A stretch of DNA of 12,596 bases, from the NCBI GenBank assembly GCA_020346805.1, contig CP070790.1, positions 469,338 through 481,933 of the forward strand. The letters are read 5' to 3'. The notes beneath the pieces were generated by a model, which made no database searches, was not told the origin of the DNA, and saw nothing but the letters and a program-made list of their open reading frames with translations. The position numbers and the translations under genes are program-made. Source of the DNA: Planctomycetota bacterium. Lineage in GTDB: Bacteria; Planctomycetota; Phycisphaerae; UBA1845; PWPN01. Of the stretch, positions 7,047 through 12,596 are shown one piece after another. How positions within the stretch are numbered: the stretch's first letter is position 1; each line of letters starts with the position of its first letter.

Positions 7047-8459
7047 TTGAATGAGCAACCAATCAACAAAAAGGACTTACTGGCCTCTCTTCCGGCCGAA
7101 TGGCCCCAAGACTTATTGCCGCAAATCCAAGAGCAGATTAAAACAAATCAGGTCAAAGTAGTTGTACTCGATGACGATCCTACCGGAACCCAGACCGTCC
7201 ACGGGGTAGGGGTTCTTACCACCTGGTCGGTTGATACGCTGGCGGCAGAACTGGCCGATCCCGATCCGGTTTTCTATTTGCTAACCAATTCCCGCAGCCT
7301 GCCGCTGGCGGAAGCAGAGAAACTCAATGTCGAAATCGGTCGGAATCTCGCGTCCGCCTCGCAACAGATCGGCCGCGATTTTGCCGTGGTCAGCAGAAGC
7401 GATTCAACTTTGCGGGGTCACTTCCCTGAGGAAGTTCAAGCCCTGGCCGATTCGGTGGCCCAGGATTTCGACGCCTGGCTGGTGATCCCTTTTTTCCTGG
7501 AAGGAGGCCGGTACACGATCGGCGATGTCCATTACGTAGCTGAGGATGAATCACTAGTACCCGCCGGTCAGACTGAGTTCGCTCGGGATGCGGCTTTCGG
7601 CTACCAGGCATCGGACCTACGCGAATGGGTTCTGGAAAAGACGCGAGGGCGCGTCTCTGCTGAAGCGGTATCATCCATCTCGCTGGAAGATATTCGCCGA
7701 GGCGATCCCCAAACGGTGGCCGATCGCCTTAGCAAACTCGCCCAAGGCAGTGTCTGCGTTGTGAATGCGGTCAGCTATCGCGACCTGGAAGTATTTACTC
7801 TGGGACTGTTGATAGCCGAGGCCCAACGTCGTCGATTCCTCTACCGTACCGCCGCCTCTTTCGTCCGCGTCCGGGCCGGCATCACTCCTCGGGCCCTTCT
7901 GACGCGAAGCGATTTGGGATTGTCCGCTTCGGGAGCAGGCTTGTTTATAGTTGGTTCGCACGTACCCCGCACCACCCGCCAGTTGAATGCCCTGCTCGAT
8001 CACCCGTCGATAAGCAGTGTCGAAGTGAACGTGGAATCGCTGCTATCCGATGCCCGTCGATCAGATGAGATTGATAACGCGGTAAAACAGATCGATCAAC
8101 ACCTGCTTGCCGGGAGGGATACGGTGGTTTTCACGAGCAGGGAATTGATTACCGGGACTGATGCTGAGGGGAGCCTTTCTTTCGGCCAGAGCATCTCGTC
8201 GGGCCTGGTAGCAATCGTTCGCGGTATCGCGACTCGACCACGTTACCTGGTGGCCAAGGGTGGCATCACCTCCAGCGACATTGCAACCGACGGCCTGGGC
8301 GTCAGACGGGCCCTGGTGCGAGGACAGATACTACCCGGTGTACCCCTTTGGGAATTGGGATCGGAGAGCCGCCACCCTGGAATGGCCTATATTGTCTTTC
8401 CCGGAAACGTGGGCGATACCGAAGCCCTGGTCGAAATTGCCACCACATTGAAAGAATAG
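7047..8459 (+). CDS. Four-carbon acid sugar kinase family protein (DUF1537, OtnK-like)
   Basis: A 470-residue cytoplasmic kinase of the family that phosphorylates threonate, erythronate, 3-oxo-tetronate and 3-oxo-isoapionate with ATP. The N-terminal sugar-binding domain shows VVVLDDDPTGTQT (38-50), LTNSRSLP (79-86) and SRSDSTLRGHFP (116-127). EGGRYTIGD (152-160) matches the substrate loop. The C-terminal nucleotide-binding domain has LVAKGGITSSD (401-411), LGSESRHPGMAYIVFPGNVGD (split: 437-444 and 445-457). Length is normal to slightly long. The start is a TTG: GGAG lies 8 nt upstream, no in-frame ATG occurs before the conserved core, and the nearby ATG at 7051 is out of frame. The usual companion genes (PdxA2-like dehydrogenase, class II aldolase) are not in this window. 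Substrate is open; the split transketolase makes a keto-sugar or sugar acid phosphate a reasonable product. Confidence 0.9.
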   Translation: MNEQPINKKDLLASLPAEWPQDLLPQIQEQIKTNQVKVVVLDDDPTGTQTVHGVGVLTTWSVDTLAAELADPDPVFYLLTNSRSLPLAEAEKLNVEIGRNLASASQQIGRDFAVVSRSDSTLRGHFPEEVQALADSVAQDFDAWLVIPFFLEGGRYTIGDVHYVAEDESLVPAGQTEFARDAAFGYQASDLREWVLEKTRGRVSAEAVSSISLEDIRRGDPQTVADRLSKLAQGSVCVVNAVSYRDLEVFTLGLLIAEAQRRRFLYRTAASFVRVRAGITPRALLTRSDLGLSASGAGLFIVGSHVPRTTRQLNALLDHPSISSVEVNVESLLSDARRSDEIDNAVKQIDQHLLAGRDTVVFTSRELITGTDAEGSLSFGQSISSGLVAIVRGIATRPRYLVAKGGITSSDIATDGLGVRRALVRGQILPGVPLWELGSESRHPGMAYIVFPGNVGDTEALVEIATTLKE

Positions 8460-8498
8460 ATACCAACCATAACCGGATAATATGCATAAAGCTCGACC

Positions 8499-8547
8499 TG
8501 CCGAAGTTTAAACCATATGGCGTTCGCCCTCTAATTAATGGTCGGCA
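8499..8547 (+). other. Nested stem structure downstream of the kinase gene
   Basis: TGCCGA (8499-8504) pairs with TCGGCA (8542-8547). Inside this, CCAT (8513-8516) pairs with ATGG (8538-8541), and GGCG (8519-8522) with CGCC (8525-8528) around TT. Three stems nest without conflict between the convergent kinase and regulator genes. There is no T-run, so it may be a 3'-end stabiliser or a factor-dependent terminator region. The rest of 8460-8673 shows nothing gene-like. Confidence 0.35.
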
Positions 8548-8673
8548 ATAAATGATATTTCATCGGAAAAGCGGGCACGGTAATCGAATCGAATCTGTAC
8601 TCCCCTATAACCTATCGCTGGTTTTTTCAAGTGAAAAATGTATTATATTATCAGGAAACAGGATGAAGGAAAA

Positions 8674-9840
8674 TCAACCGTGAACTGGTGATGCAACCGA
8701 CTGGCGCTCGATCAGCTCGACATCTATTACCGAATGAGTAAATTCGTTTATATAATCTGCTTTGCTGTCAGTGTGTTCTAATCGTTTTTCCAGTAATTCG
8801 ACGGCCCGGTAACCGATCTGGTCCGTGCGTTGGGCAATGGCCGTCATGGGAGGTACCAGGGCTCGGGAGACGTCCGTGTCATCAAAACAGACGACAGAGA
8901 CATCTTCGGGAATACCCAAGTCCAGCTCTCGACAGGCTTGATAGACACCCCATCCGGTGTAGGCATCGGAAGTGAAAATAGCCAGCGGCTTTTTTTGCTT
9001 CTTTAGCACCGGTAGAATGGCAGCGTATCCGCCAAACCAACTGCGTTTCTCCCGGACACCGGTAATCTGCTGCTTAAGATCAACCAGGACCTTTCCATCC
9101 GGCTTCATTACCATGCCCGCTTCCGACAAAGCCCGCTCATAGCCGTGAATCCGTGCCTCCACCGAGGAGATAAATGGCGGTGGGGTTAACATTAAAATCT
9201 GTGAATGTCCCTTTTCCAGCAGATATTTTGTGGCCAGATATGCCCCATGTTCATGGTTTGATTCAACAATATCGATGTTGATTCCGGAGGGATACCTGTC
9301 TACCAACACAAAAGGAAATCCTGACTTCTTGAGTTCATATAGTATTTGTACGTTCTTTGGATCACAAGTGTGTAGAATGATCGCCCCATGCGAATTAGAC
9401 TTGGTGAGCCGCAGTATGTTACTGGTTTCGAGTTCCACATCAGAGTGAGCATCGAAAATCTGGATAGCCCACCCCTTTTGTTGACATGCTTTTTCGACGC
9501 TACGGGCGATCTCCATCTCGAAGGGGCTACCCAGGTGCACCGCAATAAAAGCTACCATTTGCACGGTTGGCTTTTTCTCTTGGGTAGTCGGTCGGACATA
9601 GGTGCCGGCGGCAGAAACGCGGTAAAGGTGACCTTCTTTTTCCAGCACCCCGATGGCCTGACGAATGGTCATAGTGCTTACGCCGAACTCCTCGGCCATT
9701 TCGCGCAGCGAGGGCAACTTGGCCCCTCCAGCCATTTCTCCACTAATAAGCCGTTGACGAAGAGTCTGGGCTACGTGACGGTGGAGCTTGGTTGATTGGG
9801 GTATAGTCCTGCTATTCGCATTATCTTGATAATCACTCAT
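8674..9840 (-). CDS. GntR-type winged helix fused to LacI-type ligand-binding domain (AraR-like repressor)
   Basis: A 388-residue transcription regulator. Residues about 18-83 form a GntR winged helix: LRQRLISGEMAGGAKLPSLR, then EMAEEFGVSTMTIRQAIGVL (recognition helix VSTMTIRQAI), then a wing ending in AGTYVRP. Residues about 94-378 form a periplasmic-binding-like effector domain of the LacI type: ILHTCD, FVLVDRYP (177-184), VESNHEHGAYLATKYLL, IHGYERAL, AIFTSDAYTGWGVY, VVCFDDTDVSRALVPPMTAI. The same fusion is known from AraR. I chose the ATG at 9840; the longer frame begins at a TTG in AT-rich sequence and adds residues unrelated to the family. No Shine-Dalgarno precedes this ATG, and a good promoter sits right at it. 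It is probably the sugar-sensing repressor of the neighbouring catabolic genes. It is convergent with the kinase gene. Confidence 0.92.
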   Translation of the reverse strand: MSDYQDNANSRTIPQSTKLHRHVAQTLRQRLISGEMAGGAKLPSLREMAEEFGVSTMTIRQAIGVLEKEGHLYRVSAAGTYVRPTTQEKKPTVQMVAFIAVHLGSPFEMEIARSVEKACQQKGWAIQIFDAHSDVELETSNILRLTKSNSHGAIILHTCDPKNVQILYELKKSGFPFVLVDRYPSGINIDIVESNHEHGAYLATKYLLEKGHSQILMLTPPPFISSVEARIHGYERALSEAGMVMKPDGKVLVDLKQQITGVREKRSWFGGYAAILPVLKKQKKPLAIFTSDAYTGWGVYQACRELDLGIPEDVSVVCFDDTDVSRALVPPMTAIAQRTDQIGYRAVELLEKRLEHTDSKADYINEFTHSVIDVELIERQSVASPVHG

Positions 9841-9849
9841 GACAAATTG

Positions 9850-9878
9850 ATAATAATTAAAATGCAATATAGTTGCAA
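9850..9878 (-). promoter_or_regulatory. Promoter of the regulator gene, giving a leaderless or nearly leaderless mRNA
   Basis: On the minus strand TTGCAA (9873-9878), a 17-nt spacer, then TATTAT (9850-9855): four of six and five of six matches to the sigma70 consensus with ideal spacing. The expected transcript start, about 9842-9844, is only a few bases before the ATG at 9840. This explains why no ribosome binding site is present. Confidence 0.5.
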
Positions 9879-9882
9879 TATA
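9863..9882. promoter_or_regulatory. Tandem TGCAATATA pair over the regulator's -35 box
   Basis: TGCAATATA occurs at 9863-9871 and again at 9874-9882, an exact direct repeat offset by 11 bp, about one helical turn. It overlaps the -35 box of the regulator promoter, so it is a candidate autoregulatory site. The role is inferred from placement. Confidence 0.4.
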
Positions 9883-9894
9883 AAAATGGCATAC

Positions 9895-9904
9895 TTGTCT
9901 ACAA
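9895..9904. promoter_or_regulatory. TTGT-CT-ACAA operator candidate upstream of the regulator
   Basis: TTGTCTACAA within ACTTGTCTACAACCT closely resembles the TTGTATACAA-type palindromes recognised by many GntR proteins. It lies about 50 bp upstream of the predicted regulator transcript start. Its half-sites match those of the palindrome at 6940-6954, although the spacer is 2 rather than 3 nt. Confidence 0.4.
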
Positions 9905-9983
9905 CCTGTGTAAATATCACATAAGGGCTTTAATATTAACAGCTTATCACATGTTATCAAACTTACAGCACATTACTGTTCAT

Positions 9984-10003
9984 ATCTATCGCGCGCGATA
10001 GAT
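9984..10003. promoter_or_regulatory. Perfect 20-bp palindrome with a GC-only core
   Basis: ATCTATCGCGCGCGATAGAT is its own exact reverse complement over 20 bp, set in AT-rich sequence. It lies about 140 bp upstream of the regulator and about 655 bp upstream of the exported-protein gene. There is no loop and no T-run, so a dimeric protein binding site is more likely than a terminator. Confidence 0.5.
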
Positions 10004-10099
10004 TTTGCCTTTTAACTAAAGAAAAATTCATTAATCCACTAAATTTGGCATTTTTAAGCTTGAAAATAGTTATCATGCGTGATAATTTAGATGATAATA

Positions 10100-10234
10100 A
10101 TGAAGGACGTGGAGGATCATTTGCCAGACTATTATCCAGACTCATTAAGCCACACTGTCTTAGGATATTTTAGGTTAGTGAATAATGGGTGGGCAGCAGC
10201 AGTGCATGCCATGTGGTGCCCCCCTAAGGCATGA
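10100..10234 (+). other. Possible 44-codon open reading frame, doubtful
   Basis: ATG at 10100 gives MKDVEDHLPDYYPDSLSHTV and continues to TGA at 10232-10234. The same frame then stays open for a further 36 codons (VFIIDVALSNSGLLIYR within it) to a TGA at about 10345. There is no ribosome binding site and I do not recognise the peptide. It overlaps the base-paired segment that begins near 10205. It may be chance, or a remnant of a broken small gene. Confidence 0.15.
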
Positions 10235-10331
10235 CAGAGGTCGCATAAACGGGTGTTCATAATTGATGTCGCTCTGTCAAATAGCGGATTGCTTATTTAT
10301 AGAACAAATAGCCTCACAGTTGTGGCGAGGC
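10205..10331 (+). other. Run of adjacent hairpins upstream of the exported-protein gene
   Basis: Three exact stems follow one another: CATGCC (10205-10210) with GGCATG (10228-10233); TGACAGAG (10232-10239) with CTCTGTCA (10272-10279), 8 bp; and GCCTC (10311-10315) with GAGGC (10327-10331). The first two share two bases. An additional bulged pairing is possible between about 10291 and 10313. I could not match this to a riboswitch or RNA family I know. It may be a non-coding RNA or the upstream part of a long leader. Confidence 0.35.
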
Positions 10332-10341
10332 AAGCTTATGA

Positions 10342-10626
10342 AAACTGATCGGCCCGGGTGAGGCTTCGGTACGGACAATAGTTCCTTTTGGTCTTCAGTT
10401 TCTAACCTTGAGATGCTGAAGATGTTTAAAGATGTGAATGGATATTGCTTTCTAATTTGAAAGCTTCAGTTTGTATAAAAACCTGGTAAACCGTAGTCAA
10501 ACTTAGGCCGAGTGTGCTTAGACCACGGTTGTACCAGAGTATCGATTATTAAGATTTCTGTAACGTTTTAGGAGTTACATGACGCAATTACTTTAGGGTG
10601 AATTACAAGTTCGTGGCTGGTAAACC
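10342..10626 (+). promoter_or_regulatory. Long structured 5' leader with duplicated, mutually exclusive pairing segments
   Basis: CTGGTAAACCGT (10483-10494) pairs with ACGGTTGTACCAG (10525-10537) as 12 bp with one bulged G. CTGGTAAACC recurs exactly at 10617-10626, so 10527-10537 could pair with either copy, the second lying 17 nt before the ribosome binding site. A second such set is AAACTGA (10342-10348), which is complementary to TCAGTTT at both 10395-10401 and 10466-10472. TGTAAC (10559-10564) pairs with GTTACA (10574-10579). Competing pairings of this kind are typical of riboswitches and attenuators, but no known aptamer is recognised. Confidence 0.45.
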
Positions 10627-10642
10627 ACCGATCTCATACATT

Positions 10643-10650
10643 AAGGAGGA
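10643..10650 (+). promoter_or_regulatory. Strong ribosome binding site of the exported-protein gene
   Basis: AAGGAGGA ends 8 nt before the ATG at 10659. It is the strongest Shine-Dalgarno sequence in the window and fixes the start. Confidence 0.85.
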
Positions 10651-10658
10651 AAGTTGAA

Positions 10659-12596
10659 ATGAAAGAACATTTTACACATTTCATATTTGGCGTCTGTCTG
10701 CTGGGCACGCTCCTGGCGGCCGTCGGATCTGTCTGGGCCTTTGATAACAACGGATTTGAGACCAATGCTGTCTATGTTCCTGAGCTACGAAGATGGATCC
10801 TTAAGTGGGATGGAAGGTTTTGGAGTGTACGAGAAAGCGATGGATATACCGATCCAAACTACCCACCAAACTCGGTCCCAAATCCAACCGACTATGGTGT
10901 GTACCTCCTCGATGGAAACCACTGGTACGGGGTTACCTTTTCCGGTTCAGGTTGCAGCGACGCCCGGCTTTTTGCTTCCATGACAACCTGGCACACATAT
11001 CGTGCCTGGGGCACACACACCGGGGCAGATAACTCGACTATGTTGTTGGATTCAGTGCAATATTTAGATGAACCCAACGATTATCAATACTGGGGTTATA
11101 TGTATTTTTGGGAATTTGAGGAATTACACAATTACGCCTTGGACGGTATGACGGTAAATAACCTTACCGATGGCAGCAATGGAACCGTCGGAATGGGTAC
11201 TAGTTACAATTCCGGTTATTTGGGTGCCACTCCCGATGCCGTGTGGACGAATCCGCCCGGTCCTCCGGCCGAGGAATGGTACACCCTACGACTGGATGCC
11301 AGTGGTCTGGCCGGTGGTACGGATAACGACTTCGACACCGGTGATGAATACGAAATCCAGTGCACTCCCAATTCTAAGGCTGAAAGTAGCGCCGGTGTTT
11401 ATTACGGTAGGGGATATTGTAAACCCTACGATATCCAAGAATTTGAATGGGGATATACTTATGGTCTGCATGGTAATGATGTAATCATTGCGGAATATGG
11501 GCCGGCCGCTGCCAACGAAGCTCCACAATTGAATTATAAATACCTGTATAATGATTTACTTTTAGTATCGCCGCAGAAAGTGATCCGCTTGGCCGGCACC
11601 ATTCGATTTAACCCGTTAGGCAATAGCGGGGCCGGGAGTCTCTTTATACCCGTTAATGAGGATGTCGAAAGCGACACGCCGTTGAATGTCTATGAGATCG
11701 ACCTGGGTCTGACCACCGTTCTCAACACCTATACCGGGCCCAACGTCGGGGATGAAATGATCAGCATCGCGGTTAACCTCGACGACGGTACGCTATACGC
11801 GACTGCCCCGAACCTGGACAGCCCCCCACCCGTCAATGCCTATTGCGACGCCGGCGGTACTAACCTGTGCGTCGGGGGCCCTAACAACGGTCAATCCTGC
11901 ACGGACGATAGCGACTGCCCCGACGATCCGGTTTACGGTGACCTGATTGCCTGGGACACTTCCGGCGGCTCAACCAGTAGCTATACAACATTGGTCGACA
12001 GCGATGCCAACGGAGGATACCCCAATTGGAATATACCCCATTTCATTGTCTATCGTGGAACCAACAATCCCAGCGGCCGGCCGACCATCCTGGTCGATTT
12101 CAATGACACTGGTGGCGTGTCGGATCCCGGTGTACTACAGGTAAGTGGCGTGGAGGAACCCGCCATCGAATTCTATCTGGACGCAACGGACGCCAATGGC
12201 AATCTGGAAAAACGTGGCAATCCACTTATTACCGGCGGATACATACTAGGAAATGGTCAGCTTGACAGGCTTACCGGAACTATTTGGCTGGTTGGAGAAA
12301 AGCCTAATAATGTACGCGGTTTGATCGGACTCAGAAATGATGATAGCCACTTCAGATTTCCAGGCCCGGCCAGGTGGTACAAGTTCCGCGACGTTGCCAC
12401 TCCGGGACTCATCGTTGATCCACCCTGTGAGACTCCTCCCCTAATCGTGGAAGTAGTACCCGATCCCGATCCCGAAGCATGCGCTGGAATAGAGTACACC
12501 AGGCAAATGGAATTGGAGGTCGGCTCGGGGGTTCCCGCACCAACCTTGGTACTGGTGTCTGGGCCGACGGGGGCGGTAATCGATCCCAATACCGGG
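10659..12596 (+). CDS. N-terminal 646 residues of a large exported protein, cut by the right edge
   Basis: I translated 646 codons without a stop to the window edge. Residues 1-27 (MKEHFTHFIFGVCLLGTLLA, ending SVWA before FDNN) form a clear signal peptide. The mature part is rich in Trp, Tyr, Asn, Asp and Gly, as expected of an extracellular beta-rich protein. Residues about 396-425 hold a small Cys/Asp module, CDAGGTNLCVGG followed by CTDDSDCPDD, a motif style I associate with planctomycete surface proteins. Residues from C590 on (VEVVPDPDPEACAGIEYTRQ and beyond) look like the start of an immunoglobulin-like repeat (He_PIG type, low confidence). No enzyme domain is recognisable. A sorting signal or dockerin may lie beyond the edge. 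Start and frame are firm; function is unknown. A long non-coding leader precedes it. Confidence 0.9.
   Translation, partial: MKEHFTHFIFGVCLLGTLLAAVGSVWAFDNNGFETNAVYVPELRRWILKWDGRFWSVRESDGYTDPNYPPNSVPNPTDYGVYLLDGNHWYGVTFSGSGCSDARLFASMTTWHTYRAWGTHTGADNSTMLLDSVQYLDEPNDYQYWGYMYFWEFEELHNYALDGMTVNNLTDGSNGTVGMGTSYNSGYLGATPDAVWTNPPGPPAEEWYTLRLDASGLAGGTDNDFDTGDEYEIQCTPNSKAESSAGVYYGRGYCKPYDIQEFEWGYTYGLHGNDVIIAEYGPAAANEAPQLNYKYLYNDLLLVSPQKVIRLAGTIRFNPLGNSGAGSLFIPVNEDVESDTPLNVYEIDLGLTTVLNTYTGPNVGDEMISIAVNLDDGTLYATAPNLDSPPPVNAYCDAGGTNLCVGGPNNGQSCTDDSDCPDDPVYGDLIAWDTSGGSTSSYTTLVDSDANGGYPNWNIPHFIVYRGTNNPSGRPTILVDFNDTGGVSDPGVLQVSGVEEPAIEFYLDATDANGNLEKRGNPLITGGYILGNGQLDRLTGTIWLVGEKPNNVRGLIGLRNDDSHFRFPGPARWYKFRDVATPGLIVDPPCETPPLIVEVVPDPDPEACAGIEYTRQMELEVGSGVPAPTLVLVSGPTGAVIDPNTG

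Larger units (their letters stand above)
9827..10097. promoter_or_regulatory. Cluster of TTATCA/TGATAA hexamers
   Basis: Seven copies of one hexamer in either orientation: TGATAA at 9827, 9848, 10080 and 10092; TTATCA at 9944, 9954 and 10070. The pair at 9944/9954 is spaced exactly 10 bp on one face of the helix. The pair at 10070/10080 forms the palindrome TTATCA-TGCG-TGATAA. The density is well above chance even for AT-rich DNA, which suggests a multi-site regulatory region between the regulator and the giant exported protein gene. The binding protein is unknown. Confidence 0.45.

Noticed and set aside
8623..8638. TTTTTCA-AG-TGAAAAA inverted repeat as a bidirectional terminator
   Set aside because: Arms are T-first then A on both strands, so no T-run follows the stem; stem is only A/T-rich 7 bp.
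9907..9921. CRP-like TGTG...CACA site upstream of the regulator
   Set aside because: Inner spacing is 7 rather than 8 nt and the outer bases do not match; better explained by AT-rich background.
9963..10145. 60-residue minus-strand frame upstream of the regulator
   Set aside because: No ribosome binding site, AT-driven composition, runs through the 20-bp palindrome and TTATCA cluster.
10180..10658. Known riboswitch classes (c-di-GMP, cobalamin, SAM, TPP, FMN, glycine), tmRNA, RNase P RNA, SRP RNA, group I/II introns
   Set aside because: None of the conserved core sequences of these families is present by eye; the element is left as unassigned.

Overview
The window looks like a piece of a planctomycete genome, most likely a Planctomycetota lineage known mainly from environmental DNA. 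Two traits point there. The protein encoded at 513-2282 ends in a Cys-containing, dockerin-like pair of Asp-rich repeats of the type common in that phylum. A very long secreted protein starting at 10659 carries a Cys/Asp cluster also typical of it. Taxonomy is inferred from protein style only. Base composition is moderate, with AT-rich intergenic regions. No tRNA, rRNA, insertion sequence or CRISPR array is visible.

Layout. 1-317 (-) is the 5' end of a gene that runs off the left edge, possibly an Asp/Glu-racemase-fold protein. 318-512 is intergenic and holds an inverted-repeat element. 513-2282 (-) is a secreted beta-propeller / fibronectin III / dockerin-like protein. 2538-3515 and 3530-4579 (-) are the two halves of a split transketolase, encoded as a 14-nt-spaced pair with the TPP-binding subunit first. 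4787-6082 (+) is an MFS transporter of the hexuronate/sugar-acid (ACS) type. 6117-6827 (-) is a metal-dependent cyclase-family hydrolase. 7047-8459 (+) is a four-carbon acid sugar kinase (DUF1537 / OtnK family) with a TTG start. 8674-9840 (-) is a GntR-type winged helix fused to a LacI-type sugar-binding domain. 9841-10658 is an 800-bp non-coding stretch with an operator-like region next to the regulator and a long, strongly base-pairable leader. 10659 to the right edge (+) is the beginning (646 codons) of a large exported protein.

Working model (inference). The middle of the window (2538-9840) reads as one sugar-acid catabolic locus. The ACS symporter imports a carbohydrate acid, the cyclase-family hydrolase may open or hydrolyse it, the DUF1537 kinase phosphorylates it, the split transketolase moves a two-carbon unit, and the GntR/LacI hybrid senses substrate. 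The usual partners of this kinase (PdxA2-type dehydrogenase, class II aldolase, OtnC/OtnI, RuBisCO-like decarboxylase) are absent from the window, so the chemistry is not a textbook pathway. The genes are arranged as divergent and convergent pairs rather than one operon, so regulation would have to act at several divergent promoters. A TTGT/ACAA palindrome lies between the hydrolase and the kinase and a related one upstream of the regulator.
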